64,000 bases of DNA from CAVRQM01 sp963838805. Its GTDB lineage: Bacteria; Pseudomonadota; Alphaproteobacteria; Acetobacterales; Acetobacteraceae. The position numbers and the translations under genes are program-made. Within the stretch, counting starts at the first letter, position 1. The number at the start of each line of letters is the position of its first letter. This document shows positions 62,646 through 64,000 of this stretch, in pieces. A model generated the notes under the pieces. It was not told where the DNA came from and made no database searches. It worked only from the letters and a program-made list of their open reading frames with translations. Location of the stretch: positions 1 to 64,000 of the forward strand of contig CAWISK010000006.1 in assembly GCA_963838805.1 (NCBI GenBank), in the 5' to 3' direction.

Positions 62646-63649
62646 TGCGCTCGGTTCTGGTGGTGGGCGGTGCTGGCTATGTGGGCGCCCATACCTGCAA
62701 GGCGCTGGCGGAGACGGGTCTGCGCCCCGTGACTTTCGACAACCTGAGTACCGGACATCGTGGCTTTGTCCGCTGGGGGCCGCTGATCGAGGGCGATATT
62801 CGCGACGATGCCGCTGTTGCAGCCGCCCTCCGCGAGACGCAGGCGATAGCCGTTCTGCATTTTGCCGCACACGCTTGTGTTCGCGAATCGATTGTCTCGC
62901 CGGCCGAATACTACGACAACAACGTAGCGGGATCACTGTCCCTGCTGCGCGCGATGGTGGCCGTCGGGTGCCAAGCTCTGGTGTTCTCCAGCACCTGCGC
63001 GGTCTACGGCCAACCTGCGGAGGTGCCGATCACCGAGCGCACCAAGCCTGACCCGCTCAGTCCCTATGGCGCCTCCAAACTCATGGTCGAGCGCATGCTG
63101 GAGGATTTCCACACGGCCTACGGATTGCGCTCGGTCCGGCTGCGCTATTTCAACGCCTGCGGCGCGGACCCCGGCGGTCTCTTGGGTGAGCTGCGCGAGC
63201 CGGAAACCCACATCATTCCCCGCGCGCTGATGGCCATCCAGGGGCATGTCTCGGATTTCCAGGTCTTTGGGGCGGATTTCGACACGCCGGATGGCACGGC
63301 GGTCCGCGACTATGTCCATGTCAGCGACCTGGCAGCGGGACATGTGGCGGCGCTGGAGATGCTTGCGGCGGGACATGCTGGCGGCGTGTTCAATCTCGGC
63401 ACGGGGAAGGGCCAATCGGTCAAGGAGGTGTTGTCCATGATCGAGGACGTGACCGGTCGCCCTTTGCCCACAGCGCACGGGCCGCGCCGAGCGGGTGAAC
63501 CGGCCCGGCTGGTCGCCGACGTGGCCCTGGCTCGCTCGGAACTTGGCTTCCGTCCGGCGCACTCCGACCTCTCGACCATTGTCTCCACTGCGTGGGGATG
63601 GCACCGCCGGGCTCATCCGCAAGGGCTGCCTGCCAGGTTGCCGACATGA
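62645..63649 (+). CDS. galE: UDP-glucose 4-epimerase
   Basis: Extended SDR of 334 residues interconverting UDP-glucose and UDP-galactose. N-terminal VLVVGGAGYVGAHTCKALAE, the catalytic FSSTCAVYG and SPYGASK (YxxxK), LRYFNACGADPGGLLGE and the C-terminal RDYVHVSDLAAGHVAALE are all typical of GalE. Overlaps alaS by one base pair set (TGATG) and is followed after 28 bases by a methyltransferase gene, so it may belong to a surface-polysaccharide set that continues beyond the window. Confidence 0.95.
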   Translation: MRSVLVVGGAGYVGAHTCKALAETGLRPVTFDNLSTGHRGFVRWGPLIEGDIRDDAAVAAALRETQAIAVLHFAAHACVRESIVSPAEYYDNNVAGSLSLLRAMVAVGCQALVFSSTCAVYGQPAEVPITERTKPDPLSPYGASKLMVERMLEDFHTAYGLRSVRLRYFNACGADPGGLLGELREPETHIIPRALMAIQGHVSDFQVFGADFDTPDGTAVRDYVHVSDLAAGHVAALEMLAAGHAGGVFNLGTGKGQSVKEVLSMIEDVTGRPLPTAHGPRRAGEPARLVADVALARSELGFRPAHSDLSTIVSTAWGWHRRAHPQGLPARLPT

Positions 63650-63677
63650 CACGTTTGGCCGTCGAGGCATCCGCCGC

Positions 63678-64000
63678 ATGAACATCATCGGGTCCGAGCC
63701 ACCGTTCGGGGCACAACAGCGCGAGGGCGATCTGGCCGAGCTGCTGGGCGACAGTTCCCTGCTGCCCTTGTGGTGGCGCGCCGAGCGGCTGGGTGCGCCC
63801 AGCGCCTGGTGGCAGCACGTGCCGTTCGCGCACTGGCTCGTGGCGGCCACCACACCGCGCTGTCTCGTCGAACTCGGCACCCATGCGGGCGTGTCCTACG
63901 CGGCGTTTTGTCAGGCGGTCGTGCGCGCGGGAACGGGAACGCGATGCTACGCGGTCGATACCTGGATGGGCGATGCGCAGGCCGGCGAGTATGGCGAGGA
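63678..64000 (+). CDS. Class I SAM-dependent methyltransferase, cut by window end
   Basis: Only the first 107 codons are seen. After a short N-terminal part there is CLVELGTHAGVSYAAFCQAV, which is motif I of a Rossmann-type methyltransferase (ELGTxxGxS), and CYAVDTWMGDAQAGEYGE, the motif II acidic loop and the start of the usual family sequence. This is the type (methyltransferase family 24) often fused to or next to glycosyltransferases. ATG at 63678; the frame stays open to the end. Confidence 0.75.
   Translation, partial: MNIIGSEPPFGAQQREGDLAELLGDSSLLPLWWRAERLGAPSAWWQHVPFAHWLVAATTPRCLVELGTHAGVSYAAFCQAVVRAGTGTRCYAVDTWMGDAQAGEYGE

Noticed and set aside
1..64000. tRNA, rRNA, CRISPR arrays, insertion sequences, integrase or phage genes
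   Set aside because: I looked for repeated spacers, inverted repeats with transposase frames, and tRNA loops and found none that I could support.

Overview
The window comes from a high-GC alphaproteobacterium, most likely a member of the Acetobacteraceae (Rhodospirillales). The pointers are the gene orders rpmH-rnpA-yidD-yidC-engB-argB and radA-cvpA-purF-SDR, a hopanoid glycosyltransferase (HpnI), an OmpA porin family starting PVSGLYVG, a kumamolisin-type acid protease and a PEP-CTERM protein. This is inferred from protein families, not from a search. No rRNA, tRNA, CRISPR array, transposase or phage gene was recognised; the region looks like ordinary chromosome with a few decayed genes.

Layout. 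0.6-7.7 kb: LysR regulator and thioredoxin reductase, divergent Lrp regulator, a membrane glycosyltransferase, a threonine-dehydratase-like enzyme, then motB-motA. 7.7-11 kb: hpnI and a large secreted protein. 11-19 kb (minus strand): the cell-elongation operon mreB-mreC-mreD-mrdA-rodA running into folate genes pabB-pabC with overlapping stops and starts. 19-20 kb: three small lipoproteins. 20-27.3 kb (minus): a DUF4436 protein, leuA with a candidate leader-peptide attenuator, argB, engB, yidC, yidD, rnpA, rpmH. 27.5-31 kb: a degenerate histidine-kinase-like protein, a mannose-1-phosphate guanylyltransferase, a DUF1491 protein. 30.5-33 kb: two tandem OmpA-family genes with almost identical 3' ends. 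33-34 kb: remnant of a phospholipase C-type phosphoesterase and a small secreted protein. 34.4-40.5 kb: a polyamine-type ABC importer, a PEP-CTERM protein and an agmatinase-family hydrolase. 40.5-45 kb: SDR, S53 peptidase, drug efflux MFS, GntR remnant. 45-49.4 kb (minus): radA-cvpA-purF-SDR. 49.5-59.6 kb: a complete-looking inositol unit, a CUT2-type sugar importer divergent from an RpiR-type regulator (IolR-like) followed by iolC-iolD-iolB-mmsA; iolG and iolE are not in the window. 59.6-64 kb: small protein, alaS, galE and a methyltransferase cut by the window edge.

Working together: the iol enzymes take inositol through the ring hydrolase (IolD), isomerase (IolB), kinase/aldolase (IolC fusion) and CoA-acylating dehydrogenase (MmsA). 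Palindromes of the form GGAA-N6-TTCC lie over the iolR and iolC promoters. The PotABCD-like importer and the ureohydrolase suggest uptake and breakdown of a polyamine or guanidino compound.

Caution: about fifteen genes, including normally essential ones (mreC, purF) and radA, carry single-base frameshifts. Where the correct reading is clear, most are one-base insertions in GC-rich sequence, so sequencing or assembly error is more likely than gene death. They are annotated as whole genes with the shift position given.
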